Assembly: GCF_002150735.1 (NCBI RefSeq)
Contig: NZ_MUKA01000017.1
Location: 1-64,000 of the forward strand
DNA length: 64,000 nucleotides
Reading direction: 5' to 3'
Source of the DNA: Streptomyces africanus
GTDB taxonomy: Bacteria > Actinomycetota > Actinomycetes > Streptomycetales > Streptomycetaceae
The translations under genes and the position numbers were made by a program. The notes under the pieces are model-generated. The model was not told the origin of the DNA. It saw nothing but the letters and a program-made list of their open reading frames with translations, and searched no databases. How positions within the stretch are numbered: the stretch's first letter is position 1; each line of letters starts with the position of its first letter. This document shows positions 33,426-42,474 of this stretch, one piece after another.

Positions 33426-35768
33426 TCAGAACAGCGGTGTGAGCGACTGTTCGCACCAGATCGTCTTGCCCCGGGTGGTCTGCCGGCTGCCCCAGCGCTG
33501 GGTGAGCTGGGCGACCAGCAGCAGTCCGCGGCCGCCCTCGTCGTCCTGGTGGGCCCGCCGCAGATGCGGGGAGGTCGAACTGCCGTCGGAGACCTCACAG
33601 ATGAGGGCCTGGTCGCGGATCAGCCGGAGCTGGATGGGCTCGGCGCCGTACCGGATGGCGTTGGTGACGAGTTCGCTGACGACGAGTTCGGTGACGAAGG
33701 CCGTCTCGTCCAGGCCCCACGCGGTGAGCTGCTCGGTGGCGGCCTGGCGGGTGGCGGCCACGTGCGCGGGGTCCGGCGGGACGTCCCAGGTGGCGACCCG
33801 GTCCGCGCCGAGCGCCCGGGTACGGGCCAGCAGCAGGGCCACGTCGTCGCTGGGCTCCTCCGGCAGTACGGCCTTGAGCACGGTGTCGCACAGGGCGTCG
33901 AGCGAGTCGGCGGGCGCGGTCAGGGCGCGGCACAGCTCGTCCGTGGCGTGGTCGACGTCGCGGTCGCGGTCCTCGATGAGCCCGTCCGTGTAGAGGGCGA
34001 CGACGGAGCCCTCGGGCAGTTGGAGCTCCGTCGCCTCGAACGGCAGCCCCCCGACGCCCAGCGGGGGCCCCGCGCTCATGGGGATCAGCCGCGCTGACCC
34101 GTCGGGCAGGACCAGGGCGGGGGCGGGGTGCCCGGCGGCGGCCAGGTTCAGCCGGCGCGTGACGGGGTCGTAGACGGCGTACAGGCAGGTCGCGCCGAGT
34201 TCGGCGACCTCGTCACCGTCGTCGTCCGACGCGAGATGGGTGACCAGGTCGTCGAGGTGGGTGAGGAGTTCGTCCGGAGGCAGGTCCACGTCGGCGAGGG
34301 TGCGTACCGCCGTGACCAGGCGGCCCATGGTCGCCGAGGAGGGGATGCCGTGGCCCACGACGTCACCGACGACGAGCGCGACCCGGCTGCCGGACAGCGG
34401 GATCACGTCGAACCAGTCGCCGCCGATGCCGGCCGCCGAGCCGGAGGGCAGATAGCGGTGGGCGACCTGGACGGCGGCCTGACCGGGCAGTCCCCTCGGC
34501 AGCAGGCTGTGCTGGAGGGCCAGCGCGGTGGTGCGCTCGCGGGCGAAGCGGCGGGCGTTGTCGACGCAGACCGCGGCGCGGCTGGCGAGTTCCTCGGCGA
34601 ACACGGCGTCGTCGGCGGCGTAGTCGTCGACCTGCCGGATGCGCACGGCGACCGCGACGCCGAGGGTGGTGCCGCGGGCCCGGAGCGGCACCGCCATCAT
34701 CGAGTGGACGCCCTGGCGGTAGGGGCTGCCCTGCGGGGCGCGTGTGTTGCGCTCGGCGACCCAGCGCATGAAGGACGGCTCCCCCGCCTGGCTGACGATC
34801 GCCCGGCCCTCCCGCATCGCCCGCGCGATGGGGGAGAACGAGGGGTAGGCGTCCACTTCGCCCAGGTGGACGGCGGCTTCCGGGGTGCCCTCGGTGACGG
34901 AGCCGTGGGCGACGCGGCGCAGCACGATGTCGTCCGTGGGGACGGCCGGCGACTCCTCCGCGCCGAGGACCCAGTCGAACAGGTCCACGCTCGCGAAGTC
35001 GGCGAACCGGGGCACCACGACCCCGATGAGCTCCTCGGCCGTGCGCACCACGTCCAGGGTGGTGCCGATGGCCGCCGCGGCCTCGTTCAGCAGGGCCAGC
35101 CGCTGCCGCGCCCAGTACTGCTCGGTGCTGTCGAACGCGGCCAGGGCGGTGCCCAGGAGCTCGCCGGAGTGGTCGCGGACCGGCCACATCTCGGTGACCC
35201 AGGCGTGCTCCCGGTTCAGGGCCGGGGCGCCCGTGTAGCTCTCGTAGCGGAGCGGGCGGCCGGTCTCGACGACGTGCCGGAGGTGCCAGTTGAAGCCCTG
35301 GCTGTGCTCGGCCTCCTCGACGGTCTCCGGGAAGTGCCGCCCGAGCAGGGTCTCCTCGGGCACGCCCATCACATGGCAGGCGGCGTCGTTGAGCCGCAGA
35401 TAGCGCTGGTCGGTGTCGAACACGGACATCGACATGGACGCCTGCTGGAAGGCCTTGCCGGCCAGGGACGTCTCGGCGCTGCCGGGGGGTTCGGCGGTGA
35501 TCACGAAGCCCTCCGGTGCCCCGTCCCGGCCGGTCACGGCGGAGGCCGTGACGCGCAGCCCGACCAGATAGCCGTCGTGGTGCCGCACCATGACGGTGCC
35601 CGACCGCGCGGACAACGCCTCCGGCGGCACGTCCTCGGCGAGCAGTTCCCGTACGGACCGGCCCACGGCCTCTTCGGCGGGGTAGCCGGTCAGTCGCCGG
35701 GCACCCTCGCTCCACCCCGTCACGGTGCCGCGGGCGTCGATGATCGCAGCAGCGGAGGCGTCCTCCAT
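33426..35768 (-). CDS. PAS-PAS-GAF-PP2C-HATPase phosphatase (RsbU/SpoIIE family)
   Basis: 780 residues. I prefer the ATG at 35768 over a TTG at 35804. Domains in order: PAS (1-100, VTGWSEGARRLTGYPAEEAVG), second PAS (105-220, RYLRLNDAACHVMGV), GAF (225-400), SpoIIE-type PP2C phosphatase (425-635, GIGGDWFDVIPL, VGDVVGHG, LYTDGLIEDRDRD) and RsbW-like HATPase (650-770, VSELVTNAIRYG, GGRGLLLVAQLTQRWG). One polypeptide combines an anti-anti-sigma phosphatase with an anti-sigma kinase-like module. It probably controls a SigB-like sigma factor. Convergent with the ligase, 9 bp apart. Confidence 0.92.
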   Translation of the reverse strand: MEDASAAAIIDARGTVTGWSEGARRLTGYPAEEAVGRSVRELLAEDVPPEALSARSGTVMVRHHDGYLVGLRVTASAVTGRDGAPEGFVITAEPPGSAETSLAGKAFQQASMSMSVFDTDQRYLRLNDAACHVMGVPEETLLGRHFPETVEEAEHSQGFNWHLRHVVETGRPLRYESYTGAPALNREHAWVTEMWPVRDHSGELLGTALAAFDSTEQYWARQRLALLNEAAAAIGTTLDVVRTAEELIGVVVPRFADFASVDLFDWVLGAEESPAVPTDDIVLRRVAHGSVTEGTPEAAVHLGEVDAYPSFSPIARAMREGRAIVSQAGEPSFMRWVAERNTRAPQGSPYRQGVHSMMAVPLRARGTTLGVAVAVRIRQVDDYAADDAVFAEELASRAAVCVDNARRFARERTTALALQHSLLPRGLPGQAAVQVAHRYLPSGSAAGIGGDWFDVIPLSGSRVALVVGDVVGHGIPSSATMGRLVTAVRTLADVDLPPDELLTHLDDLVTHLASDDDGDEVAELGATCLYAVYDPVTRRLNLAAAGHPAPALVLPDGSARLIPMSAGPPLGVGGLPFEATELQLPEGSVVALYTDGLIEDRDRDVDHATDELCRALTAPADSLDALCDTVLKAVLPEEPSDDVALLLARTRALGADRVATWDVPPDPAHVAATRQAATEQLTAWGLDETAFVTELVVSELVTNAIRYGAEPIQLRLIRDQALICEVSDGSSTSPHLRRAHQDDEGGRGLLLVAQLTQRWGSRQTTRGKTIWCEQSLTPLF

Positions 35769-35829
35769 ATCGTCCAGGATTATCCCTTTGCCGCCCCTTA
35801 TCAACCGTGACGGAGCATTCGTGACGGTG

Positions 35830-36297
35830 TCAGCTCCGGTGCGCGCGCAGGGCGGCCAGTGCCCGGTCGGCGTGCACGTTCATGCGCAGTTCGCTGCGGA
35901 CGACGTCGAGGACGGTGCGGTCCTGCCCTATGACGAACGTGGTGCGTTTGGTCGGGGCCAGGGAGAAGCCGCGTTTCACGCCGAACCGCTCGCGGACCGT
36001 GCCGTCGGTGTCGGACAGCAGGGGCATGCCGAGGCCGTGCTGTCCGGCGAACTCCTGCTGGCGCTCGACGGTGTCCCCGCTGATGCCGACGGGGCGCGCC
36101 CCGACGGCGGCGAACTCGGCGGCGAGATCGCGGAAGTGGCAGGCCTGCGCGGTGCAGCCGGGGGTCAGGGCGGCCGGGTAGAAGAAGAGCACGACCGGCC
36201 CCTCGGCGAGCAGCCCGGACAGGCTGCGGACGGTGCCGGTCTCGTCGGGCAGGGCGAAGTCCTCGACCGTGTCCCCGGCCTCCACGCGCGCGGTCAC
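35830..36297 (-). CDS. Thiol peroxidase, Bcp/PrxQ-type peroxiredoxin
   Basis: 155 residues from a GTG. AhpC/TSA fold with VEDFALPDETG, peroxidatic Cys48 in YPAALTPGCTAQAC and a second Cys53 five residues later, the atypical two-Cys PrxQ arrangement. It reduces hydroperoxides with thioredoxin. The start overlaps the DoxX-family stop by 4 bp, so they form an operon. A membrane oxidoreductase-like partner fits an antioxidant role. Confidence 0.93.
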   Translation of the reverse strand: MTARVEAGDTVEDFALPDETGTVRSLSGLLAEGPVVLFFYPAALTPGCTAQACHFRDLAAEFAAVGARPVGISGDTVERQQEFAGQHGLGMPLLSDTDGTVRERFGVKRGFSLAPTKRTTFVIGQDRTVLDVVRSELRMNVHADRALAALRAHRS

Positions 36298-36674
36298 GAC
36301 CGGCCCCGCGCGTTCCGTGCGACGCCGCGGGCCCAGAGCACGAGGGGCAGCTGGAGCGGCAGGCGCCCGAAGGCCGCGGCCTTCTGCGGCGCGGGGCGGT
36401 GGCGCCAGTCGGCCGCCATCTTCACGTTGGCGGGGAACACCCCGACGAAGAAGGCCGCCGTGGCCAGCGCGGCGGCCTTGCGGGTACGCGTCAGCGTCAG
36501 GCCCGCGGCCAGCGCGAGCTCGGCGGCTCCGCTGACGTAGGTCCAGGTCCTGGGCGTGCCCGGCAGGCCGCTCGGGATGGTCGCGTCGAACGGGCGTGGG
36601 GTGGCGAAGTGGGCGATACCCGCGGTGGCCAGCAGGCCGGCGAGCAGCAGGGGCGAGCGTTCGGACCGGGACAC
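36294..36674 (-). CDS. DoxX-family membrane protein
   Basis: 126 residues. The GTG at 36674 follows AGAGGAGGAACC, a strong site, which excludes the long upstream frame. There are three to four hydrophobic segments: SPLLLAGLLATAGIAHF, TWTYVSGAAELALAAGL and AAALATAAFFVGVFPANVKM. DoxX-like proteins are small quinone-associated or redox-complex membrane proteins; this one is coupled to a peroxiredoxin gene. Confidence 0.82.
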   Translation of the reverse strand: MSRSERSPLLLAGLLATAGIAHFATPRPFDATIPSGLPGTPRTWTYVSGAAELALAAGLTLTRTRKAAALATAAFFVGVFPANVKMAADWRHRPAPQKAAAFGRLPLQLPLVLWARGVARNARGRS

Positions 36675-36724
36675 GGTTCCTCCTCTGATGACCTGCCGCG
36701 CGATATTACTGGACGGTAGAAAGG

Positions 36725-37504
36725 TCAGTTCGCCGGGTCCTGCCGATGCCGTTGGTGAGCACCCGGGGTGTAGCCGAACGAGCGGCGGAAGACGTCGATG
36801 AAGGCGCTGGCGGAGGACCAGCCGCAGCGGTGGGCGACGGTCGTGACGGGCAGGCCGTCGGCCAGCATCCGCAGGGCGTGGTAGAGCCGTGACTGGGTGC
36901 GCCACTGCGGGAACGTCATGCCGAACTCGCTGCGGAAGAGCCGGCTGAGGGTGCGCTCCCCCACGCCGGTGGCGGCGCCGAGGGCGGCGAGGGTGCCCGC
37001 GCCCGCCGGGTCGGCGTGCACGAGCGCGCAGACGGCGGCCAGGCGCGGGTCGGCGGGCGTGGGCAGGCGCAGTGGCTGCTGGGGCGAGAGGCGCAGCTGG
37101 TCGCACAGGACGGCGCGCAGCCGGTGCCGCTCGGGGCTGTCGTCGCCGGGGTCGCGGGTGTAGGCGAGGATCAGCTCGCGCAGCAGCGGGCTGACGACGA
37201 GGACGGCAGGGTGGGCAGGCGGGACGTCGCGGACACCCCCCAGGGGGTTGTCGTCCGCGGGCAGGCCGATCAGGTGCAGGTCGAGCCGGCCGTGGGCGCG
37301 GTGGGCGTGCACGGTGCCGGCCGGGACCCAGATGGCGCGGGTGCCGGGCGCGAACCAGGTGCCGGCGTCGGTGGTGACGGCGACGACGCCGGAGCCCGCG
37401 TAGACGATCTGGTGGTCGTCGTGCCGGTGCGCGTCGATGCGGTCGCCCGCGGTCAGCCGCTGGGCGCGGGTCGGGGCCGTCGGCATGTGGCGGATGTTCG
37501 GCAC
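36725..37504 (-). CDS. AraC-family transcriptional regulator
   Basis: 259 residues from the GTG at 37504 (an ATG at 37486 is also possible). The N-terminal cupin is RIDAHRHDDHQIVYAGSG, with WFAPGTRAIWVPAGTVHAHR. The C-terminal double HTH is LAALGAATGVGERTLSRLFRSE and VTTVAHRCGWSSASAFIDVFRRSFGYTPGA. It is divergent from an MFS exporter gene 54 bp away, and is the likely regulator of that exporter. Confidence 0.92.
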   Translation of the reverse strand: MPNIRHMPTAPTRAQRLTAGDRIDAHRHDDHQIVYAGSGVVAVTTDAGTWFAPGTRAIWVPAGTVHAHRAHGRLDLHLIGLPADDNPLGGVRDVPPAHPAVLVVSPLLRELILAYTRDPGDDSPERHRLRAVLCDQLRLSPQQPLRLPTPADPRLAAVCALVHADPAGAGTLAALGAATGVGERTLSRLFRSEFGMTFPQWRTQSRLYHALRMLADGLPVTTVAHRCGWSSASAFIDVFRRSFGYTPGAHQRHRQDPAN

Positions 37505-37558
37505 AGTCCGGCAGATTATCGGAAGCGGGCCGGGCACCCCGGCGGCGACGATCTCCGG

Positions 37559-38752
37559 GTGACCGCTTCCCGCCGCAACCGGCCCGTCGCTCTGATGTCC
37601 CTGGGACACGCCTGCGTGGACGTCTACCAGGGCGCCGTGGCCGCTCTGGTGCCGTACTTCGTCGCCGAGCGCGCCTACTCCTACGCCGCCGCCTCCGGCG
37701 TCGTCCTGGCCGCCTCCCTGCTCTCGTCGCTGGTGCAGCCGCTGTTCGGGGTGCTCACCGACCGGTGGGCGATGCCGTGGCTGCTGCCGCTCGGCGCGCT
37801 GACAGCCGGGGCGGGCGTCGCCCTGAGCGGGGTGGCCGGCTCCTACGCATGGACCCTGGCGGTCGTCGCCGTGTCGGGGGCCGGGGTGGCCGCCTACCAT
37901 CCGGAGGCCGCCCGGGTGGCGCGGGCCGTCGCGCACGGCCGGCACACGGCGATGAGCTGGTTCTCCTTCGGCGGCAACGCCGGTTTCGCCCTGGCACCGC
38001 TGCTGGTCCTCGCCGTGATGGCGATCGGCGGCCTGCGCGCCTCTCCCCTGCTGGCCGTCCCGGCGGTGGCGGGAGCGGCACTGTGCGCGGCGGCGGTGCG
38101 CGCGACCGCGTCCGGCGCGGCGCAGGCGGTCGCGCCCGTCCTCGCGGGCCGCGACGACTGGCCGGCCTTCCTGCGGCTGTCCGGGGCCGTGATCTGCCGC
38201 TCGGTCGTGTTCGTCGGTCTGAGCGCGTTCGTCTCGCTGTACGTGCGGGAGCGGACCGGGGGCGGGGAGCCGGCCGGTACGGCGGCGCTGTTCGTGCTCT
38301 ACGCCGGTGGTGCGGTGGGCACGCTGGCCGGGGGGCGGCTGGCCGAGCGGTACGGGCGGCTGGCGGTGGTGCGCCGGTCGTACGCGCTGACGGTGCTCGC
38401 CGTGGCCGGTCTGGTCCTGGTGCCGGGGCCGCTGGTGTACCTGTTCGTCGCGCTCGCGTCGGCGGGCTTGTACGTGCCGTTCTCGCTGCACATCACCCTG
38501 GGCCAGGACTGTCTGCCCCGGCGGGTGGGCACCGCGAGCGGGGTCACGCTGGGGCTGACGGTGAGCGTCGGCGGCCTCGCCGCGCCCCTGCTCGGGGTGC
38601 TGGCCGATGCGACGTCCCTGCGGACGGCCCTGCTGCCGCTCATCGCCCTGCCCGCGGTGGGGCGGCTGCTGCTGTGCCGGCTGCGCGAGCCCGCACCGCC
38701 CGGTCCCGCGGTCGCCGAGCGCGCGGGTCCGCGCGATCCGGCCGCACGGTGA
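37559..38752 (+). CDS. MFS exporter, fosmidomycin-resistance (FSR) type
   Basis: 397 residues from a GTG with no strong ribosome site. Twelve predicted membrane segments. The opening ALMSLGHACVDVYQGAVAALVPYF is typical of the FSR/YnfM-like MFS group, with FGVLTDRWAMPWLLPLGALTAGAG as the loop 2-3 motif and a second-half copy GGRLAERYGRLAVVRRS. It probably exports a drug or small metabolite by proton antiport. The AraC-type gene on the other strand likely controls it. Confidence 0.9.
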   Translation: MTASRRNRPVALMSLGHACVDVYQGAVAALVPYFVAERAYSYAAASGVVLAASLLSSLVQPLFGVLTDRWAMPWLLPLGALTAGAGVALSGVAGSYAWTLAVVAVSGAGVAAYHPEAARVARAVAHGRHTAMSWFSFGGNAGFALAPLLVLAVMAIGGLRASPLLAVPAVAGAALCAAAVRATASGAAQAVAPVLAGRDDWPAFLRLSGAVICRSVVFVGLSAFVSLYVRERTGGGEPAGTAALFVLYAGGAVGTLAGGRLAERYGRLAVVRRSYALTVLAVAGLVLVPGPLVYLFVALASAGLYVPFSLHITLGQDCLPRRVGTASGVTLGLTVSVGGLAAPLLGVLADATSLRTALLPLIALPAVGRLLLCRLREPAPPGPAVAERAGPRDPAAR

Positions 38753-38762
38753 CCTGAGGGGG

Positions 38763-39287
38763 TCAGGCCCGGCCGGCGGGGGCGGACCGGTCCTCGGGCT
38801 CCTCGTCGACGGCGTGGGCGAGGAAGTCGTCGACCATACGGTGGAAGAGCGTGGCGAGCTGCCGCAGCTCGTCGGGGGACCAGTCGGACAGGGCCATCTG
38901 CATGCCGCGGACCCCGACCTCGCGGACCTTGGCGATGGCCTGCCGGCCGGTGTCGGTGAGCTCGATGCGCTGGGCGCGGCGGTCGTCGGGGTCGGGCACG
39001 CGGGTGACGTAGCCGGACTTCTGCAACTGCTGCACCGTGCGCGTGACGTGCGAGGCCTCCACTCCCAGCCGGGCGGCGAGCTCCCCCGGCCGCAGCGGCT
39101 CGGAGTCGGCGACCTGCCGCAGCAGCGCGACGGCGGCCCGGTCGAGCGGCACCCCCGCCAGGGCCATCAGCCGGTCGTGCTGGCGGGCGCGCGTGCTCAG
39201 GTACGTGATACGGGTGAGCGCACGCTCGATCTCGATCACTTCCGGGGAGGGGACGTCGGGGAGCGGTGGTGTGGACATGCGAGCCAC
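38763..39287 (-). CDS. MarR-family transcriptional regulator
   Basis: 174 residues (GTG at 39287, or ATG at 39278). Winged helix: AALLRQVADSEPLRPGELAARLGVEASHVTRTVQQLQKSGYVTRVPDPDDRRAQ, seen here as the HTH (GELAARLGVEASHVTRTV) plus the DxRA wing (DPDDRRAQRIELT). MarR proteins bind phenolic or oxidised ligands and repress nearby genes. It is convergent with the MFS exporter and divergent from a DNA ligase gene. An imperfect dyad lies just upstream at 39305-39316. Confidence 0.92.
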   Translation of the reverse strand: MARMSTPPLPDVPSPEVIEIERALTRITYLSTRARQHDRLMALAGVPLDRAAVALLRQVADSEPLRPGELAARLGVEASHVTRTVQQLQKSGYVTRVPDPDDRRAQRIELTDTGRQAIAKVREVGVRGMQMALSDWSPDELRQLATLFHRMVDDFLAHAVDEEPEDRSAPAGRA

Positions 39288-39304
39288 GTTACCATCTCGT
39301 TGCC

Positions 39305-39316
39305 TAACTCAAGTAA
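39305..39316. promoter_or_regulatory. Imperfect dyad between marR-like and ligase genes
   Basis: TAACT-CA-AGTAA is a 12-bp inverted repeat with one mismatch, in an AT-rich patch 18 bp upstream of the MarR start. Autoregulating MarR proteins often bind such sites. The match is weak and could be chance. Confidence 0.3.
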
Positions 39317-39358
39317 TTCACCGATGTCGCCGTTCGGGGGAAAGACGCGGAAACGCGC

Positions 39359-40372
39359 GTGACCGCAGCCCGGTCCGTCCACAACTCACCCGTGGACCTG
39401 CCCCTGATCCCGCCCATGCTCGCGACGCCCGGCACCCTGCCGCCCGCCGCGCAGGACGCGCGCTGGGCCTATGAGACCAAGCAGGACGGCCAGCGGGTGG
39501 TGGTCTATTGCCCCGGGGACGGCAGCGTGCTGCTGCGCGCCCGTTCCGGGGAGGACATCACGGCCGCGTACCCCGAACTGCGGCCCTTGGGCACCGCGTT
39601 GGGTCCCGTGCCCGCCGTGCTGGACGGGGAGATCCTGGCCCTGGACGAACAGGGCCGGGCCAGCTTCCAGTTGCTCCAGTCCCGCATGGGCCTGGCCCAC
39701 GCGCCCGCGAGGGCGGCCCGGCGGGCGGCGGAGGTGCCGGTCCACCTCGCGCTGTTCGACCTGATGCACCTCGGGGACCGGTCGCTGATCCGGCTGGCCT
39801 ACGCACGGCGCCGCGCGGCGCTGGAGGACCTCGGCCTTGCCGGGCCCTCCTGGTCGACCCCGGCCGCGATCGTCGGCCACGGCGCCGAGGCCCTGGCCGC
39901 CACGCGCGAGCACGGCATGGAGGGCCTGGTCTGCAAGCGGCTGGACTCGGTGTACGAGCCGGGGGTGCGCTCCCGGGCCTGGATCAAGATCCGCAACATG
40001 CGCACCGAGGACGTCCTGGTCGGCGGCTGGCAGCCCGGCAAGGGCCGGCTCACCGGCCTGCCCGGTGCCGTGCTGGTCGGGCAGCGTGCCGCGGGGCGGC
40101 TGCGCTACGTCGGGAGTGTGGGCACCGGCTGGAGCGAGGCCGAACGGACGGAACTCGCCGGGCTGCTGCGGGCCGCCGCGACCGACCGCTGCCCCTTCGA
40201 CCCCGCCCCGCGGGCTCCCGGCGCGCACTGGGTCGTACCCCGGCTGGTCGGCGAGGTCCGCTACAGCACCCGCACCCGGGAGGGGCTGCTGCGGCAGCCG
40301 TCCTGGCTGCGGCTCCGGCCGGATCTCGCACCCGAGGAGGCGGCGGCCGACATCCCGGACGACATGGTCTGA
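39359..40372 (+). CDS. ATP-dependent DNA ligase (LigC-like)
   Basis: 337 residues from a GTG. Adenylated Lys41 lies in YETKQDGQRVVVY. Other motifs are PAVLDGEILALDEQGRASF (III), EGLVCKRLDSVYEPG (IV) and AWIKIRNMRTEDVLVGGWQPGKG (V), followed by an OB-fold. This is the second ATP-dependent ligase in the window. Unlike the one at 32376 it has no phosphoesterase partner. LigC-type enzymes act as back-up or base-excision ligases in actinomycetes. Confidence 0.92.
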   Translation: MTAARSVHNSPVDLPLIPPMLATPGTLPPAAQDARWAYETKQDGQRVVVYCPGDGSVLLRARSGEDITAAYPELRPLGTALGPVPAVLDGEILALDEQGRASFQLLQSRMGLAHAPARAARRAAEVPVHLALFDLMHLGDRSLIRLAYARRRAALEDLGLAGPSWSTPAAIVGHGAEALAATREHGMEGLVCKRLDSVYEPGVRSRAWIKIRNMRTEDVLVGGWQPGKGRLTGLPGAVLVGQRAAGRLRYVGSVGTGWSEAERTELAGLLRAAATDRCPFDPAPRAPGAHWVVPRLVGEVRYSTRTREGLLRQPSWLRLRPDLAPEEAAADIPDDMV

Positions 40373-40511
40373 AACGGCGCGCGGACTCCGGCTGTTAGGG
40401 GGCGGTTCACCTCTGAGATCACCTCTTCCTCTTGGCATGGACGCGTTCAACCTGGAAGCTGAACCTCCCTTTCCCCCACAGCCGTTGGGCTGCGCCCAAG
40501 AGGAGGACGCA

Positions 40512-41285
40512 GTGTCGTCACGCCCGTTCGCACCCCGCAGGAGATGGCTCACCGGAGTGGCCGGTGCCGCCGCCCTCGTCCTCGCCTTCCCCGCCACGGC
40601 CTTCGCCGCCCCGCCGCGGGCGCTGCCCGCCAACGCAGACGCGCTGGAGAAGACGTACCAGCCCGCCTACGACTACGACACCGACGGCTGCTACTCCACG
40701 CCCGCCATCGGCGCGGACGGCACCGTCAACGGCGGGCTCAACCCGACCGGCGCACTGAACGGCGACTGCCGCGACGCCTCGGACCTGGACAACACCAACG
40801 GCTACGCGCGCTCCAAGTGCAACAACGGCTGGTGCGCCATCCTGTACGCCCTCTACTTCGAGAAGGACCAGGCGGTGGCCGGCAGCAGTATCGGCGGCCA
40901 CCGGCACGACTTCGAGCACGTCGCGGTGTTCGTGCAGGACAACCAGGTCAAGTACGTCTCGACGTCCGCCCACGGCTCGTTCAGCGTGCAGGCGGCGTCG
41001 CAGGTCCGCTTCGACGGCACGCACCCGAAGATCGTCTACCACAAGGACGGGGCGAGCACCCACTGCTTCCGTCTCGCCAACGCGAACGACGAGCCGCCCG
41101 AGAACCACAAGGGCTCCTGGCAGTACCCGCCGCTGGTCGGCTGGAACGGCTACCCCGCCGGGGTCCGCGACAAGCTCACGTCGTACGACTTCGGCAGCGC
41201 CAACTTCGGCCTGAAGGACGCCAACTTCGCGAACCACCTGGCGTCGGCCAAGCCCTCGGGCATCGCGTTCGACCCCTACGCCTGA
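40512..41285 (+). CDS. Secreted NPP1 / Nep1-like protein
   Basis: 257 residues. The GTG at 40512 is preceded by AGAGGAGGAC and begins a clean Sec signal (SSRPFAPRRRW, then LTGVAGAAALVLAFPATAFAA). An ATG at 40437 is out. The NLP signature GHRHDFEHV (residues 129-137; canonical GHRHDWE) and flanking strands ILYALYFEKDQ and YVSTSAHG match necrosis-and-ethylene-inducing proteins, which bind plant sphingolipids and damage eudicot membranes. Four cysteines (60, 86, 103, 108) could pair. Trp is replaced by Phe in the heptapeptide. Confidence 0.9.
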   Translation: MSSRPFAPRRRWLTGVAGAAALVLAFPATAFAAPPRALPANADALEKTYQPAYDYDTDGCYSTPAIGADGTVNGGLNPTGALNGDCRDASDLDNTNGYARSKCNNGWCAILYALYFEKDQAVAGSSIGGHRHDFEHVAVFVQDNQVKYVSTSAHGSFSVQAASQVRFDGTHPKIVYHKDGASTHCFRLANANDEPPENHKGSWQYPPLVGWNGYPAGVRDKLTSYDFGSANFGLKDANFANHLASAKPSGIAFDPYA

Positions 41286-41291
41286 TCTCAC

Positions 41292-41326
41292 GGCCCCGGC
41301 CGGTGACCTAGGTCCCCGGCCGGGCC
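41292..41326. terminator. Strong hairpin terminator after the NLP gene
   Basis: GGCCCCGGCCGG pairs with CCGGCCGGGCC (41316-41326) with one bulged base and a loop containing ACCTAGGT. It starts 7 bp after the stop at 41285. Confidence 0.75.
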
Positions 41327-41383
41327 CGGCTTCCGCCCCGCGTCCGATCCGCCGGCGCGGGGCGGGCGCATAGCGTCCCGGTC

Positions 41384-42406
41384 ATGGACGCACACGACAC
41401 GACAGGGACACTCGAGGAAGCCCTCGAACGGCTCCACGCCTCGGGGCCGGAGCGGCTCGGCCGGCTCACCAACCACGCCCCCATGGTCGTGGAGGCGCTG
41501 GCCGCGCACGGGCAGGCGAGCGCCGTGCACCGCTGGCTGGATCTGTACCGGCCCAAGCTGGAGGACTTCCCCACCCCCGTGGCACCGGTGACCGACGCCG
41601 ACTGGCGCGAGGCGCTGGGAGATCCGCGCCGGGCCGCCGACTGGATCGGGTATTTCGGCCACGCCCTGGCGCAGCAGCCGTGGCGGGACGTCCTCGCGGC
41701 CTGGTGGCCCCGGCTGCTGCCGGGGCTGTACGGCGGCTCCACGCATCCGGTGATCCGCGTCGGCCACGCCGTACGAGCGCTGGAAGCCGGCGAGAGCGCC
41801 CCGCGGCTCGCCGAACTCGCCCACGGGCTGGGCTACTGGGCGGCCCGGCACCGTCCCGTGTCCGGCATCGCCGTACTGCCCGCCGCGCCGAGTGCGGCGC
41901 GGTCCCTGGACGCCGTGCCGCCGATCGCCGATCCCCGGGGCGGTTTTCCCGACCGGCTGGCAGCCGTACGGCGGCTGCCGCTGTGGGCGAGCGAGGTGAC
42001 CGACCCGGACACGGCACGCGCACGCCTGGTCGAACTGGTCCGGGCCGCGACCCATCGGTACGCCACCCACGGCCACGGGGAGGAGACCATGCTGGTGCAT
42101 GCGGCGACGGCCCCCAACGCCGTGCTGCGCGCCCTCGGTTCCCTGCCCCGCGAGCTGTGGGCGCCGAGTCTGCACGCGGCGTGGACCGCGTCCGCGGCGG
42201 TCACGGCCATGTACGCCCACGCCGAGCCCCTCTCTCACGTCCCCGCGCCCGGCCGCACCGCCGAGGAGGTGCTGGAACGGGCCCTCGCCCACGGCGACGA
42301 ACACGTCATCAAGCTCACCGACACCGCCCTCGACGTGGGCGACGAGCGGGCCCTGGCCGCGGCCCTGCGGGCGGTCGAACTGAGCGAGCCGCTCGTCCCG
42401 AACTGA
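41384..42406 (+). CDS. Questin-oxidase-like (DUF4243) protein
   Basis: 340 residues, all-helical. The pattern [15 protein letters not shown] near the N-terminus, the paired SDWxxxL-like helices ([16 protein letters not shown]), [20 protein letters not shown] and TPLSHVP-like [11 protein letters not shown] match the questin oxidase/AflY family. In fungi these open anthraquinone rings by Baeyer-Villiger-type oxidation. Histidines in [13 protein letters not shown] and [12 protein letters not shown] are conserved across the family. The bacterial substrate is unknown. It stands 68 bp before hemC. Confidence 0.85.
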   Translation: MDAHDTTGTLEEALERLHASGPERLGRLTNHAPMVVEALAAHGQASAVHRWLDLYRPKLEDFPTPVAPVTDADWREALGDPRRAADWIGYFGHALAQQPWRDVLAAWWPRLLPGLYGGSTHPVIRVGHAVRALEAGESAPRLAELAHGLGYWAARHRPVSGIAVLPAAPSAARSLDAVPPIADPRGGFPDRLAAVRRLPLWASEVTDPDTARARLVELVRAATHRYATHGHGEETMLVHAATAPNAVLRALGSLPRELWAPSLHAAWTASAAVTAMYAHAEPLSHVPAPGRTAEEVLERALAHGDEHVIKLTDTALDVGDERALAAALRAVELSEPLVPN

Positions 42407-42474
42407 CGTACGCCGAAGGGCGGTCGGGGGAGGTACGGCACGACCGTGTCCCCGGGAGGGTCTATCGTGTCGGC

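Noticed and set aside
34128..35810. 560-residue plus-strand frame across the phosphatase gene
   Set aside because: Antisense shadow; the minus-strand protein shows five recognisable domains.
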